A stretch of DNA of 64,000 nucleotides from Glycomyces luteolus (GTDB taxonomy: Bacteria > Actinomycetota > Actinomycetes > Mycobacteriales > Micromonosporaceae): assembly GCF_027622875.1 (NCBI RefSeq), contig NZ_JAPZVP010000020.1:42200-106199 (forward strand). The letters are read 5' to 3'. How positions within the stretch are numbered: the stretch's first letter is position 1; each line of letters starts with the position of its first letter. The notes beneath the pieces are model-generated. The model ran no database searches, was not told the origin of the DNA, and saw only the letters and a program-made list of their open reading frames with translations. This document shows positions 1 to 10,071 of the stretch, piece after piece. Position numbers and translations under genes: made by a program.

Positions 1-549
1 CTTGTCCACGAGGATCGACCAGAGCGGCAGCCCTTCCGGTGAGAGCGTCGCATCGATGCGTCCGCGCTGACCGGGCCTGCGGCGCACGATGTTCTTGACG
101 AAATCGGGATCGGCGACGCGGTTGGCAAGGGACAGACCGAATCGCAGGTCCTTGCACCCGGTCGGGATGAAGTGGTACCCCGTGCCGAACCCGAGCGCGT
201 AGACGTGCCGGTCGACCGCGATGACCAGCAGGACGAAACTGCGGTGATCGGTGTACGGGAACGTCATCCCGGTCATGGTCTCGGCGTCGAGGAGCCAGCC
301 CGGCGGGCCTTCGTAAGAGCCGCAGAGCACCAGCGCCGGGCACCCGGCGAGGCTGGTCCGGTAGTGGTCGCCGCCGTCGGCCGCGAGTTGGTCGAGTTTC
401 TCCTTGAACGCGTTGCAGATCGAGTCGAGGTCGGGTTCGACCCCGAAGAGTCGGTACAGCGTCGCCTTGCGGCTGTGGGTGAGCGGCGGGTTCGCCATCG
501 GCGCGCTCGCTTTCTTCGGTGATGAATGCGGTAAATTGTGGTGTGTCAT
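1..549 (-). CDS. TIGR04141/DUF6119-like protein, C-terminus beyond window
   Basis: An open frame of 183 codons runs from ATG at 549 to the left edge with no stop, so the gene continues outside the window. An AGGAG lies 8 nt upstream of the start. The segment VYALGFGTGYHF, followed by RFGLSLANRVADPDFVKNI and further on by LPLWSILVDK, resembles the conserved core of the 'sporadically distributed' TIGR04141 (DUF6119) family, which I know as patchily distributed and often found near restriction-modification genes. The molecular function is unknown to me. It is read in the same direction as the membrane protein upstream (647-1456) and faces away from the type I operon. The family assignment is recalled from motif shape only. 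Confidence 0.55.
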   Translation of the reverse strand, partial: MTHHNLPHSSPKKASAPMANPPLTHSRKATLYRLFGVEPDLDSICNAFKEKLDQLAADGGDHYRTSLAGCPALVLCGSYEGPPGWLLDAETMTGMTFPYTDHRSFVLLVIAVDRHVYALGFGTGYHFIPTGCKDLRFGLSLANRVADPDFVKNIVRRRPGQRGRIDATLSPEGLPLWSILVDK

Positions 550-609
550 GTGGGCAAGCTCCTGTATCGCCTGTTCATCGGATCGACGAGCGCAGGCTGG
601 GGGATCGGG

Positions 610-639
610 CCGGTTCAGCCCGGCCGGGGGCTGAACCGG
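610..639 (-). terminator. Hairpin downstream of 647-1456
   Basis: A perfect 11-bp inverted repeat (CCGGTTCAGCC / GGCTGAACCGG, arms 610-620 and 629-639, 8-nt loop) lies just past the stop of the minus-strand gene at 647. There is no strong T-tract, as is common in GC-rich actinobacteria. Confidence 0.6.
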
Positions 640-646
640 TTGGGGC

Positions 647-1456
647 TCAAGCGTTCGCGAGGGTCCAGTCGCCGTCGGCGTTCACGATGACCAGCGCGGG
701 ACCTGCGGTGACCGGAACAGTGCCCTCGTAGGCGCCGATCTCGTTGACCAGCAGGTCCCAGCCGAGGAGCCCGTCGCTGACATACGTGACGATGAAGTTC
801 GCGTCGCCGTCGTGGCTCAGCTGCCAGGTTGCGGCGTCGCCGGTGTACCGGTAGACGCCGTCGCCGCCGGTCTCCTGCGGGAGAGCGAGCTCGGGGGCGT
901 CGACGACGGGAGCGATGGTGATCTCCCAGTCGCCGTCGGCGGTGATTTCCAGGTTGGTGGACTCGCCGCCGAGCCCGGTAATGCCGTAAGCAGTGGTCCC
1001 CTCGTAGGAGCCGATGGTGTTCACGGGCAGCTCGGACATGGCGTTGCCCTCGTCGAGGACGGTGAGGATGAAGTTCGACGAACCCGAGTGCGACGCGGTG
1101 ATGACGCCCTGCGCCGCGGGGATCGCGATCACGCTGTCGCCGGAACCGGACTCGGTCACCGCCTCGAAGACCGGGAACGACTCAGCGAAGTAGTCCGGTT
1201 CCGGCGCTTCCTCGGCCGGCGCTTCGGCGGGTTCGCCGCTGTCGTCATCGCCGACGCCGGCTGCGGTGGTGGTCCCGTCCTCGGCGGCCTCGCCGGTCGG
1301 GGTGTCCTCGTCACTACTGCCCAGGATCGAACCGAAGCAGGACAGGACGAGGATCGCCGCGATCGTGATCGACCACCAGCGCAGGTACCAGGGCTTCTTG
1401 CGAGCCGGGGGCTGCGGGGGCTGGAACTGGGGTTGCGGCCCGGAGTGCTGGGTCAT
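647..1456 (-). CDS. Membrane-anchored protein with duplicated extracytoplasmic domain
   Basis: 269 aa. A Pro/Gln-rich cytoplasmic start of about 20 residues is followed by KKPWYLRWW and one hydrophobic segment (about residues 25-47). An acidic, Ala/Glu/Thr-rich linker comes next, then two copies of a domain of about 75 residues. The copies share the pattern YxGxxxW/ITASHSG-SNFIxTxLxxG...VNxIGxYEGTxxxx...L.I.ADGDWxI; the motifs SNFILTVLDEG and ANFIVTYVSDG, and GSYEGT and GAYEGT, mark the repeat. This is a type II membrane topology with a beta-rich exterior. Nothing catalytic is seen. A GGCGA-type ribosome site precedes the ATG. It is divergent from the type I restriction operon, with about 200 bp between. 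Function unknown. Confidence 0.7.
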   Translation of the reverse strand: MTQHSGPQPQFQPPQPPARKKPWYLRWWSITIAAILVLSCFGSILGSSDEDTPTGEAAEDGTTTAAGVGDDDSGEPAEAPAEEAPEPDYFAESFPVFEAVTESGSGDSVIAIPAAQGVITASHSGSSNFILTVLDEGNAMSELPVNTIGSYEGTTAYGITGLGGESTNLEITADGDWEITIAPVVDAPELALPQETGGDGVYRYTGDAATWQLSHDGDANFIVTYVSDGLLGWDLLVNEIGAYEGTVPVTAGPALVIVNADGDWTLANA

Positions 1457-1655
1457 GGGGGTGTCGCCTTTCGCTCGGTGCGTTGCATTGACGACGCCAC
1501 GTTGGCTTGGCCCGAACCATTGGATGCAAAATTTTCCTGATAACCCCGGTTACCAGACTCGCGACTGTTCTTCATCTTTTGGAATCGGTAAAGTCAGCCG
1601 AGAACGCCGGCCCGCGGAGGCCCGCGACGGACGACCGAATGGAAGGAGCAGCGCC

Positions 1656-3800
1656 ATGCACGCCATCGACGACGCAGCGCTCCGCCTTCCCGGCGCGGCC
1701 TGGCGGATCACCTCCAGCGAGGTGGCGGCGCTGGCCCGGGTCAAACGCCCCGTCGTCACCAACTGGGCCCGCCGACACCCCGATTTCCCCGCGCCGATCG
1801 TCTACGAGAACGGCCGCCCGCTCTTCGACGGATACGAGGTGACCGACTGGCTCCTCGACACCGGGCGAGGGAACGCCGGCCAGGACGACCTGCGCGCCGA
1901 GCTCACGCTCCACTCCCTCAACGCTTGGCGGGACACGATGCCCGCCGCAGCATTGGTCGCCGCCCTCTCTGCCCTCATCTGCCTCCGCCAGCAGCTCGAC
2001 CGGCCGGCCGCCGAGGGGACATGGCAGGACGCGCTCGACCGCGCCGCCCACCTCGACACCGATGACGCGTTCCTGCTCACCGAACTCCGAGCCGTCCCTC
2101 CGGAACTCGGCCCCGCCCTTGCGGCCCTTGCCGACGACCTCACCGACGCGGCCTACAACCCGGCCGAAGCGTTCGAATGGGTCATGGACGCCCGCCGCCG
2201 CCTCGGCGCACACGACCTCGCCGCAGACTCGCCTGCACCCGCGCTCGCCAAAGCCCTTGCCCGCATCGCCGGTGTCGCGACGCTCGAAGCAGGAGGCGTC
2301 GTCGCCGTCCCGCACGTGCGCGCCGGCGATCTTCTTGCCGCACTGCACGACGAGGCCGCCCCGGAGAGCGGCCACACCTTCCTCGCCGCCGACGCTGATG
2401 CGGGCCTCGCGCGGCTCACCCGCCGCCGCATGCTCGTGCGCGGGGTCTACGAATTCCAGCTCGACGTTGCCGACGGACCGGACCGCAGCGGGATGGACCT
2501 GGCCGTGGACGACTTCGGGGACCCGGAACTGCTCCTGTGCGCCCTGCCGTACGAGTTCGCCGAGACCCGCGACCCGCGCACCGCACTGGAACGGGTCCAG
2601 GCCTGCACCGACCTCCTCGCTAACGGCAGCTCGGCCGTCATCCTCGGCCCTGCCGACGCACTCATCGACTCCCTCCCGCAGCGCGGCGCCGCTGACCTCC
2701 TGCGCCGCTCGTTCCTCACCGAGGGCCTGCTCAAAGCGGCAGTGAGCCTTCCCGAAGGCGCCCTTCCCTACCGGCCCGGCTACCGCACCGCGATCTGGGT
2801 GCTCTCCCGCACCCCCCGCGACGAACGGCGAGGCAGGGTCCTGCTCACCGACCTGTCCGCACAGCCGCTCACCGCATCCGTGCTCGACGACCTCGCCGAG
2901 GACATCGCCATCTGGCGCGGCGCGGGCTGGACCACCGATCCCCGCCACGAACCGCGGCACGGCGCCGTCCTGCACGCCACCGTCCTCGCCGAGCGCCCCG
3001 GTGCAGCGTTCACGCCGCGGCACCTCTCAGACGCCGACCGCTACTCCCGCACGGTGACCGAACGCCCCGCCCGCATCAGCGAACTCGAAGTCCGCCTCGA
3101 GACGCTGACAGAGCAGGCCCGGCACGACGGCGACAACCGCAGCCTGCGAACCCACGCCACGCTCCGCCCGGAGGACAAGCCCGCCCGCCGAACCACGGTG
3201 GGCCACCTGCTCAAGTCCCGACGCCTGCGCAAGCTCCCCGGACACCGCATCGCCGCCGCACACCTCAGCAGCAAGGGCCACTATCCCGTGCTCGGCCCCG
3301 ACGAGGTCATCGGCGCCGCCCCGATCGGAGCCCGCCGCATCGACCGCGAGATCCTGTTCACCGCGTACGAACACGCCGTCTTCACCGAACCAGGAGACAT
3401 CGTCGTCACCGCCAATCCCCGCTTCGGCGCGATCGTCGACGAGGAAGGACTGTCGGTCGTGGTCTACCCGGCCCGGGTCCTGCGGGTCCGCCCAGAGGCG
3501 GTCCGGCCGGTGCAGCCGCGGGTGCTCGCCGCCTTGCTGAGAGCTGCGGCCGCCGAGCATCCGCGCGCGGCCGGCGCGATCCGTGCACCACGTCGCATCG
3601 AAGACTTCGCCATACTCGAACTCGAACCTGAAGAAGCCCAGCGATACGAGGACCTGCTCACCCAGATCGCGCGCCGCAGCGCCGCACTCCGCGAACAGAC
3701 CACCATCCTGGAAGACCTGACCCGTCTCACCGCCGCCGGTCTCCAGGACGGCACACTCGCCATCGCCCCCGACCCGACTTCACCGCACCGCCGAACCTGA
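1656..3800 (+). CDS. HTH / degenerate N6-methylase-fold / HsdS-like fusion protein leading the type I RM operon
   Basis: 714 aa from ATG 1656, which has GGAAGGAG 8 nt upstream. The frame is open further 5' but without better start signals. Residues about 14-45 look like an AlpA/MerR-type helix-turn-helix ([20 protein letters not shown]). Residues about 200-400 follow the layout of the HsdM methylase fold: an SAM-loop position reading [10 protein letters not shown] instead of DPACGSGG, the catalytic NPPF/Y position reading ALPYEF (296-301), then the '[19 protein letters not shown]' strand typical of HsdM. Residues about 514-650 resemble an HsdS target-recognition domain ([31 protein letters not shown]), followed by a helical tail. 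The methylase centre therefore seems dead. It precedes hsdM by 17 nt, so it is probably co-transcribed and may act as a regulator, DNA-targeting subunit or accessory specificity factor. Confidence 0.7.
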   Translation: MHAIDDAALRLPGAAWRITSSEVAALARVKRPVVTNWARRHPDFPAPIVYENGRPLFDGYEVTDWLLDTGRGNAGQDDLRAELTLHSLNAWRDTMPAAALVAALSALICLRQQLDRPAAEGTWQDALDRAAHLDTDDAFLLTELRAVPPELGPALAALADDLTDAAYNPAEAFEWVMDARRRLGAHDLAADSPAPALAKALARIAGVATLEAGGVVAVPHVRAGDLLAALHDEAAPESGHTFLAADADAGLARLTRRRMLVRGVYEFQLDVADGPDRSGMDLAVDDFGDPELLLCALPYEFAETRDPRTALERVQACTDLLANGSSAVILGPADALIDSLPQRGAADLLRRSFLTEGLLKAAVSLPEGALPYRPGYRTAIWVLSRTPRDERRGRVLLTDLSAQPLTASVLDDLAEDIAIWRGAGWTTDPRHEPRHGAVLHATVLAERPGAAFTPRHLSDADRYSRTVTERPARISELEVRLETLTEQARHDGDNRSLRTHATLRPEDKPARRTTVGHLLKSRRLRKLPGHRIAAAHLSSKGHYPVLGPDEVIGAAPIGARRIDREILFTAYEHAVFTEPGDIVVTANPRFGAIVDEEGLSVVVYPARVLRVRPEAVRPVQPRVLAALLRAAAAEHPRAAGAIRAPRRIEDFAILELEPEEAQRYEDLLTQIARRSAALREQTTILEDLTRLTAAGLQDGTLAIAPDPTSPHRRT

Positions 3801-3817
3801 AGGAGCACAACGAGACC

Positions 3818-5455
3818 ATGCCCCCCCGCAAGAAGCAACCCTCAGACGATCAAGCTGCCCTGTTCTCCGTCTCCTCGGCCAAGGAGATCCAGGCGATCCT
3901 CTGGAAGGCCGCCGACAAGCTCCGCGGCTCGATGGACGCCGCCCAGTACAAGGAGTTCGTGCTGGGGCTGATCTTCCTCAAGTACGTCTCGGACGCGTTC
4001 ACCGAACGCCGCGAGCAGCTTGCAAAGGAACTCGCCGAAGAAGGCATCACCGAGGACAGGTTGGCCGAGTTCCTGGAGGACCAGGACGAGTACACCGGAC
4101 ACCACGTGTTCTGGGTTCCCGAGACTGCGCGCTGGACCTGGATTGCCGCGAACGCCAAGAGCGGCAACGTCGGCGAGACTCTTGACAAGGCCATGGACGA
4201 GATCATGAAGGCCAACCCGTCGCTGACGGGCGTGCTCCCGAAGATCTTCAACAAGGACAACGTCGACCAGAAACGACTGGCCGAGTTGGTCGACCTCATC
4301 ACCGACGCACGCTTCAGCGGCAATGAGGACAAGCCCGCACAGGACATCCTCGGTGAGGTGTACGAGTACTTCCTCGGCAACTTCGCACGCGCCGAGGGAA
4401 AACGCGGCGGCGAGTTCTATACGCCGAGCAGCGTGGTCCGGCTGATTGTGGAGGTGTTGGAGCCTTACGAGGGACGGGTTTACGACCCGGCGTGTGGGTC
4501 GGGCGGCATGTTCGTTCAGGCCGCAAAGTTCATTGAGGCGCATCGGGGTCGCGGCCACAAGGCCGATATCTCGGTGTACGGCCAGGAACTCAACGAACGC
4601 ACCTGGCGCCTCGCAAAGATGAACCTCGCCATCCACGGCATTGACGGCAACCTCGCGCCGCGCTGGGGCGACACCTTCGCCGACGACAAGCACCCCGACC
4701 TCAAGGCCGACTACGTCATGGCCAATCCCCCCTTCAACATCAAGGACTGGGCGCGGAGCGAAGGCGACCCGCGGTGGAAGTACGGCGTTCCTCCGAAGGG
4801 CAACGCCAACTACGCGTGGTTGCAGCACATGATCAGCAAGTTGGGAGAGCGCGGCACGGCTGGCGTGGTCTTGGCGAATGGCTCGATGAGCAGCCAACAG
4901 GGCGGCGAGGGCGAAATTCGGCAGGCGCTGGTGGACGCGGACCTGGTGGCTTGCATGGTGGCTATGCCCTCCCAGCTGTTCCGCACGACGCAGATTCCGG
5001 CCTGTCTTTGGTTCTTGGCCAAGGACAAGGGACCGGGCGGCGTTAAAGGGCAGAAGACCCCGGCGACCGACCGCAGAGGCCAGATCCTCTTCATCGACGC
5101 CCGCGACATGGGCGAAATGGCCGACAGGACCGAACGCATCCTCACCGACGCTGACCTGGCCAAGATCGCGGGGACGTATCACGCCTGGCGCGGCACGGAC
5201 AGCGCCAACGCAGCCGGAGACACTTACGCAGATGTACCGGGATTCTGCGCCAGCGCCGACCTGAAGACCGTGCAAGAACACGGATACGTGCTCTCTCCAG
5301 GTCGCTATGTTGGAGCGGCTGAAGTGGAGGAAGAGGACGCCGAAGCAGTCGCCGAAAAGATCAAGAGGCTCACAGGAGAGCTGTATGAACTCTTCGACAG
5401 ATCCGACGAACTGACGAAGACGGTCCGCGAACAGATGGGAAGGATCGATGTTTGA
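3818..5455 (+). CDS. hsdM: Type I restriction-modification methylase subunit HsdM
   Basis: 545 aa, a normal length for the family. The start ATG 3818 has AAGGAG 12 nt before it. The N-terminal helical domain begins with the typical [19 protein letters not shown] and [15 protein letters not shown] segments. The SAM motif [10 protein letters not shown] starts at residue 223, and the adenine-specific catalytic motif NPPFNI starts at 303. The protein should form the M2S methyltransferase that methylates adenine in a bipartite site and, with HsdR, the restriction complex. The last 8 nt overlap the hsdS start, which indicates translational coupling. Confidence 0.96.
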   Translation: MPPRKKQPSDDQAALFSVSSAKEIQAILWKAADKLRGSMDAAQYKEFVLGLIFLKYVSDAFTERREQLAKELAEEGITEDRLAEFLEDQDEYTGHHVFWVPETARWTWIAANAKSGNVGETLDKAMDEIMKANPSLTGVLPKIFNKDNVDQKRLAELVDLITDARFSGNEDKPAQDILGEVYEYFLGNFARAEGKRGGEFYTPSSVVRLIVEVLEPYEGRVYDPACGSGGMFVQAAKFIEAHRGRGHKADISVYGQELNERTWRLAKMNLAIHGIDGNLAPRWGDTFADDKHPDLKADYVMANPPFNIKDWARSEGDPRWKYGVPPKGNANYAWLQHMISKLGERGTAGVVLANGSMSSQQGGEGEIRQALVDADLVACMVAMPSQLFRTTQIPACLWFLAKDKGPGGVKGQKTPATDRRGQILFIDARDMGEMADRTERILTDADLAKIAGTYHAWRGTDSANAAGDTYADVPGFCASADLKTVQEHGYVLSPGRYVGAAEVEEEDAEAVAEKIKRLTGELYELFDRSDELTKTVREQMGRIDV

Positions 5456-6665
5456 CTGGCAGAAGGTTAGTATCGAAGCTCTCGCCGCACCGGGAAAAAA
5501 TTCTCTGGCAACGGGACCATTCGGTTCTGCAATTGGATCTCGATTCTTTCGCGAAAAGGGTGTACCTGTTATTCGCGGAAGCAATTTGAGTCTTGATGTG
5601 GGTAAGCGACTAGTCGACTCGGATGTAGTATTCGTTGATGAATCCAAGGCTGAGGAATTCTCGCGCAGTGTCGCTCGTCGAGGGGATCTAATATTCACAT
5701 GCTGGGGGACAATCGGGCAGATCGGCTTGGTGGATGAACGGTCTAGATTCGATCGCTATATTGTATCGAACAAGCAAATGAAGCTTACTCCTAACTCTGA
5801 AATGGTGGATTCACTTTTCCTGTACTACGCGCTGTCCTCTCCCGGTGCTGTCGCGCAGGTTCAAGGTGCTTCGATTGGCAGTTCCGTGCCAGGATTCAAT
5901 CTCACTCAGCTTCGAAAAGTAGAGGTGCCCTTGCCTCCGCTTGTGCAGCAGCAATCGATTTCGTCCCTGCTCGGGGCTCTGGACGACAAGATCGCCGTCA
6001 ACGAGCGCATCGTTTCTACGGCTGACAAGCTGGCGCTGATGCTCGCGTCACTTGAGCAATGGGACGCTCGTGTGCCGCTTTCTGAAATCTGCGATCTCAA
6101 TAAAATCCAGCAGGCTCCACAGGAAATGTCGGACGAGTTCGTAGATCACTACAGTCTCCCGGCATACGACGATAGAAAAATGCCGGAACGGTGCTCGCCT
6201 CAATCAATTAGGAGTGGAAAGTTTGTAGTCGATTCGCCAGCGGTTCTTCTGTCGAAGTTGAATCCGGAAATTCGTCGTGTTTGGGATGTCGATCCTGAGA
6301 CTGAAGTTCCGGCGCTAGCTTCCACTGAGTTCCTGGTCCTGATACCTCATGACGAAGTCTCAACTCATGACCTCTGGTCGGTGGTGGCGCAGGAATCGTT
6401 CTTGAGGGACCTAGCAGCGAAGGTGACTGGGACCTCGAAGAGCCATCAGCGCGTGCGTCCGGCGGAAGTCATGGCGGCTAAAGTCGTCGATCCTCGACAA
6501 TTTGGAGACGTTGGAAGGCAGATTCGTGGTCTTGCGAAGTCGATTCTAGCCGCGCGCAGGGAGTCGATGGCCTTGAGGGAGTTGCGTGATGCTTTGCTAC
6601 CGCAGCTCATGTCCGGTCGCCTTCGGGTTAAGGATGCTGAAAAACTTGTAGAGGATGTGACATGA
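5448..6665 (+). CDS. hsdS: Type I restriction-modification specificity subunit HsdS
   Basis: 405 aa with two target-recognition domains. The first begins at about residue 2 and contains [21 protein letters not shown] and [17 protein letters not shown]; it ends in a conserved spacer helix starting [22 protein letters not shown]. The second half (about 210-405) is more diverged and ends with the distal helix ([19 protein letters not shown]). Base composition is clearly richer in A/T than its neighbours, as expected of hypervariable target domains exchanged between strains. It overlaps hsdM by 8 nt and hsdR by 4 nt (ATGA). The recognition sequence cannot be read from the gene. Confidence 0.95.
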   Translation: MFDWQKVSIEALAAPGKNSLATGPFGSAIGSRFFREKGVPVIRGSNLSLDVGKRLVDSDVVFVDESKAEEFSRSVARRGDLIFTCWGTIGQIGLVDERSRFDRYIVSNKQMKLTPNSEMVDSLFLYYALSSPGAVAQVQGASIGSSVPGFNLTQLRKVEVPLPPLVQQQSISSLLGALDDKIAVNERIVSTADKLALMLASLEQWDARVPLSEICDLNKIQQAPQEMSDEFVDHYSLPAYDDRKMPERCSPQSIRSGKFVVDSPAVLLSKLNPEIRRVWDVDPETEVPALASTEFLVLIPHDEVSTHDLWSVVAQESFLRDLAAKVTGTSKSHQRVRPAEVMAAKVVDPRQFGDVGRQIRGLAKSILAARRESMALRELRDALLPQLMSGRLRVKDAEKLVEDVT

Positions 6666-9600
6666 CCACCCCTTCCGACATCCCCACCTCCGACGAAGAC
6701 TCTGAGTTCCGGATCTATGAGCTTGATTGGGAGGATCTTGCTCTCGAGGAGCTTGGCGACCTGGCTTGGCTCCCCGGCGTCGGGACCGAGTTTGCTCCTG
6801 GCTCAGGGTATCGCAAGACCTGGGATGACCTCATCCTTTACTCAGACCTCGCCGAAGCCATCGAGCGGCTGAATCCCCAGCTCCCGCCCGAGGCTGTCCG
6901 AGAAGCCGTCGCCACCGCCTCGACCCCAGCCTCCCAGGACTCCTACGAGGAGAACCGGGCCGCTCACGAATTCCTCACTTCCGGGGTCCACTCGGTCACC
7001 CACACCGATTCCCTCGGGGCTGAACACACCCCCACCATCCGGCTCATCGACCTCGACGACTCCGACGCCAACACCTATCGCGCCGTTCGCCAAGTGACCG
7101 TCATCCGCGGCGAGACCAACCGCCGCTTCGACCTCGTCCTCTATGTCAACGGCCTGCCCCTCGCGGTCATCGAAATCAAGCGCGCCGGCGATCCCGGCGC
7201 GACCCTCGCCGCCGCGCACACCCAGATCCAGCACTACGCATCCGAGTTCCCTACCGCCTTCCGCTACAACGCGATCGTGCTCCTTTCCGACGGGATCACC
7301 GCCAAGTACGGCACCCCGTTCACCCCCTACGAGCACTTTGCGCCCTGGAATGTGGACGACTTCGGTGCCCGCCAAGAGGCCATCGATTCCCTCACCGTCG
7401 ACAAGGAAGGTCGGATCTCGACGGGCCAGGACCTCGCCCTCCACGGGCTGTTCAACCAGCCGCGCTTTCTCTCCCTAGTCAAGTCCTTCATCAACTTCGT
7501 GCCCTCGAAGCGCACGAAGCGGATCGCGAAACCGCACCAGTACTTCGCGGTCACCCGCGCCGCCGACGCCGTACGCCGAGCCGCCGCCAGTGACGGCAAA
7601 GCCGGGGTCGTCTGGCACACCCAAGGCTCAGGCAAGTCCGAGGAAATGGTGCTGACGACGAACCTCGTCATGCGCGACCTCGCCCTGCACAACCCCACCG
7701 TCGTCGTCATCACCGACCGCACCGACCTTGACGACCAGCTCGTCGAGACCTTCGCCGAGTCGATGATCCTTCCCGGCACGCCGAAGCAGATCAACTCCCG
7801 CGCCGAGCTACGCGAGGAACTCGCCGCCCGGCGCACCGGCGGAATCCTGTTCACGACGCTCCAGAAGTTCGGGCGCACTCGCGAGGAGAAGGAGTCCGGG
7901 ACCGACCATCCCCTCCTCTCCGAGCGGCGCAACATCATCGTCGTGGTCGACGAAGCGCACCGCAGCCACTACGACCACCTCGACGGCTACGCCCGCCACC
8001 TGCGCGACGCGCTCCCGCACGCCACGCTCCTCGCCTTCACCGGCACGCCGATCACGTTCGCCGACCGCAACACCCGCGAGGTCTTCGGCGATTACATCGA
8101 CATCTACGACCTCAAACGGGCCGCCGACGACGGCGCCACCGTGAAGGTCTACCACGAAAGCCGCATCGTCGAGCTCGTCCTTGAAGCAGGCATCGACCCC
8201 GCCACCATCGACGCCGAGGCCGACCGGATCACCGATGGCCTGGACGACACCGAGCGCAGCCGCGTCGAGCAGGCCGTGGCCACCATGAACGCGATGTACG
8301 GCGCGCCCGCCCGCATCCGCGACCTGACCAGCGATCTGGTCGACCACTGGGAGCAACGGCGCGAAGTGATGCTGCCGTTCGTCGCCGACGAGGACGACGC
8401 ACCGGACGGAGCTCCCGGCAAGGCCATGATCGTGTGTGCCACCCGCGAGATCTGCGTCCGCGTCTACAACGCACTGCGCGAACTGCGGCCCGAGTGGCAC
8501 GACGACGACCCTCTCAAGGGCGCTATGAAGATCGTGTTCTCCACCGACTCCCGCAAGGACCCCGAGCACTTCAAGCCCCACACCTTGCGCGACTCGGTGC
8601 GCAAGAAGGTCATCAACCGCGCCAAGGCCCCCGACGACGAACTCCAGCTCCTCATCGTCAACAACATGCTGCTCACCGGGTTCGACGCGCCGCCGATCCA
8701 CACCATGTACCTGGACCGCCCTATGCAGGGCGCCGGTCTCATGCAGGCTCTCGCCCGCGTCAACCGCCGTCACCGCCGCAAAGCGGACGGCCTGCTGGTC
8801 GGCTACGCGCCGCTCACCGAGAACCTTCAGAAGGCCATCCTCGAATACTCCGAGGCCGACCGGGGCGACCGCACCCTCGGCCAGGACATCGACCGCGCCC
8901 TCGATGAGCTCCGCAACGAATACGACATCCTCGACGGGATGCTGCACGGCTGGAACTGGCGCGAACGCCTCGCCTCTCCACGCCCTCGCGCGTACCTCGA
9001 AGCGGCCTACACGACCGCCAACTACCTGCTCGACCCCGCGACCCCCGGCAACAATCCCGACGAGCTCGACGAGCCCGGCCAGACCCTCACTCGCCGCTTC
9101 CGCGAGCACGGCTACCGGCTGGAGCGGTTCTTCGCCCTCGCCGGGTCCTCCGCCGACATCGGCTCCCGCTTCGGCGACCAGCCGCATTGGAAGCGCGACA
9201 TCCAGTTCCTCGTCGAGGTCCGCACCTACATGGCGAAGCTCGACTCGGCGAACCGCGAAGCGCGTGGGCTTCCCGTCGCGCGTGATGTCGCCCGGTACCT
9301 GGAACACCTCACCTCCGCCGTCGTCGAGACCGGCGGCATCACCGATCTGTTCTCCGAAGCGGGCCTTGAGAAGGCCGACCTCACGCACCTCAACGACGCC
9401 CTCGTCCACCGCCTCGCCAACAGCCAGACCCCGCACCTCGCCGCCGAGGCCCTGCGTCGGCTCGTCGAGCAGAAGATGCGGGAGCAGACCCGGCACAACA
9501 TCGTGCGCCAGACCGCGTTCTCCGAACGCCTCCAAGACCTCATGGCCAAGTACATGCGCCAGCAGCTCACCAGCGCCGAGATCATCGCCGGCCTGGTCGA

Positions 9601-9952
9601 GATGGCGAAGCAGATCGCCGAGGACGCCCGTCGCGGCGAGCAGTTCACCCCGCCGCTCAGCAATGACGAACTCGCCTTCTACGACGCCGTAGCCGATCTC
9701 GGCAGCGCCCGAGAACTCATGGGCGACGAAGTCCTCTCCGGCATCGCCCGCGACCTGGTCGTCCAGGTCCGCAAGAACCTCAAGCCGGACTGGATCTCCC
9801 GCGAACCGATCCGCGCCAACCTCCGCTCGACCATCAAGCGCCTCCTCGCCCGACACGGCTACCCGCCCGAACAATCCGAGGACGCGATCAAGCTGGTGCT
9901 GCGCCAGATGGAGCACTTCGCCAACGAATGGTCCACCGACCCCACGTCTTGA
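6662..9952 (+). CDS. hsdR: Type I restriction endonuclease/translocase subunit HsdR
   Basis: 1096 aa. The N-terminal PD-(D/E)xK nuclease shows D157 in RRFDLVLY and E171-x-K173 in VIEIKRAG. The motor domain has Walker A GSGKS with K325, motif II DEAH at 430-433 (VVDEAHRSHYDH) and motif III LLAFTGTPI. QALARVNRRHR is the motif VI region. The C-terminal helical part binds the methylase core. The ATGA overlap with hsdS makes it the last gene of the four-gene operon. HsdR uses ATP to pull DNA past the bound complex and cuts unmodified DNA far from the site. All visible catalytic residues are intact. Confidence 0.96.
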   Translation: MTTPSDIPTSDEDSEFRIYELDWEDLALEELGDLAWLPGVGTEFAPGSGYRKTWDDLILYSDLAEAIERLNPQLPPEAVREAVATASTPASQDSYEENRAAHEFLTSGVHSVTHTDSLGAEHTPTIRLIDLDDSDANTYRAVRQVTVIRGETNRRFDLVLYVNGLPLAVIEIKRAGDPGATLAAAHTQIQHYASEFPTAFRYNAIVLLSDGITAKYGTPFTPYEHFAPWNVDDFGARQEAIDSLTVDKEGRISTGQDLALHGLFNQPRFLSLVKSFINFVPSKRTKRIAKPHQYFAVTRAADAVRRAAASDGKAGVVWHTQGSGKSEEMVLTTNLVMRDLALHNPTVVVITDRTDLDDQLVETFAESMILPGTPKQINSRAELREELAARRTGGILFTTLQKFGRTREEKESGTDHPLLSERRNIIVVVDEAHRSHYDHLDGYARHLRDALPHATLLAFTGTPITFADRNTREVFGDYIDIYDLKRAADDGATVKVYHESRIVELVLEAGIDPATIDAEADRITDGLDDTERSRVEQAVATMNAMYGAPARIRDLTSDLVDHWEQRREVMLPFVADEDDAPDGAPGKAMIVCATREICVRVYNALRELRPEWHDDDPLKGAMKIVFSTDSRKDPEHFKPHTLRDSVRKKVINRAKAPDDELQLLIVNNMLLTGFDAPPIHTMYLDRPMQGAGLMQALARVNRRHRRKADGLLVGYAPLTENLQKAILEYSEADRGDRTLGQDIDRALDELRNEYDILDGMLHGWNWRERLASPRPRAYLEAAYTTANYLLDPATPGNNPDELDEPGQTLTRRFREHGYRLERFFALAGSSADIGSRFGDQPHWKRDIQFLVEVRTYMAKLDSANREARGLPVARDVARYLEHLTSAVVETGGITDLFSEAGLEKADLTHLNDALVHRLANSQTPHLAAEALRRLVEQKMREQTRHNIVRQTAFSERLQDLMAKYMRQQLTSAEIIAGLVEMAKQIAEDARRGEQFTPPLSNDELAFYDAVADLGSARELMGDEVLSGIARDLVVQVRKNLKPDWISREPIRANLRSTIKRLLARHGYPPEQSEDAIKLVLRQMEHFANEWSTDPTS

Positions 9953-10071
9953 GGAACGGCCTCCCTCGCGAGTTCCCCGCAAAAGCATTGCCCCGCATAC
10001 AATGTCGATGATTTGCCCGATTCGAACGTCGCGCCCCTGGGCGCTGTACCCCACCGAGAACGGACATCCTC

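Noticed and set aside
1266..1655. Upstream extension of the HTH-methylase fusion
   Set aside because: The added residues are antisense to the 647-1456 gene or low-complexity, and ATG 1656 has the clear ribosome site.
7808..10054. Minus-strand 748-codon frame opposite hsdR
   Set aside because: Antisense shadow of a fully conserved gene; no motif.
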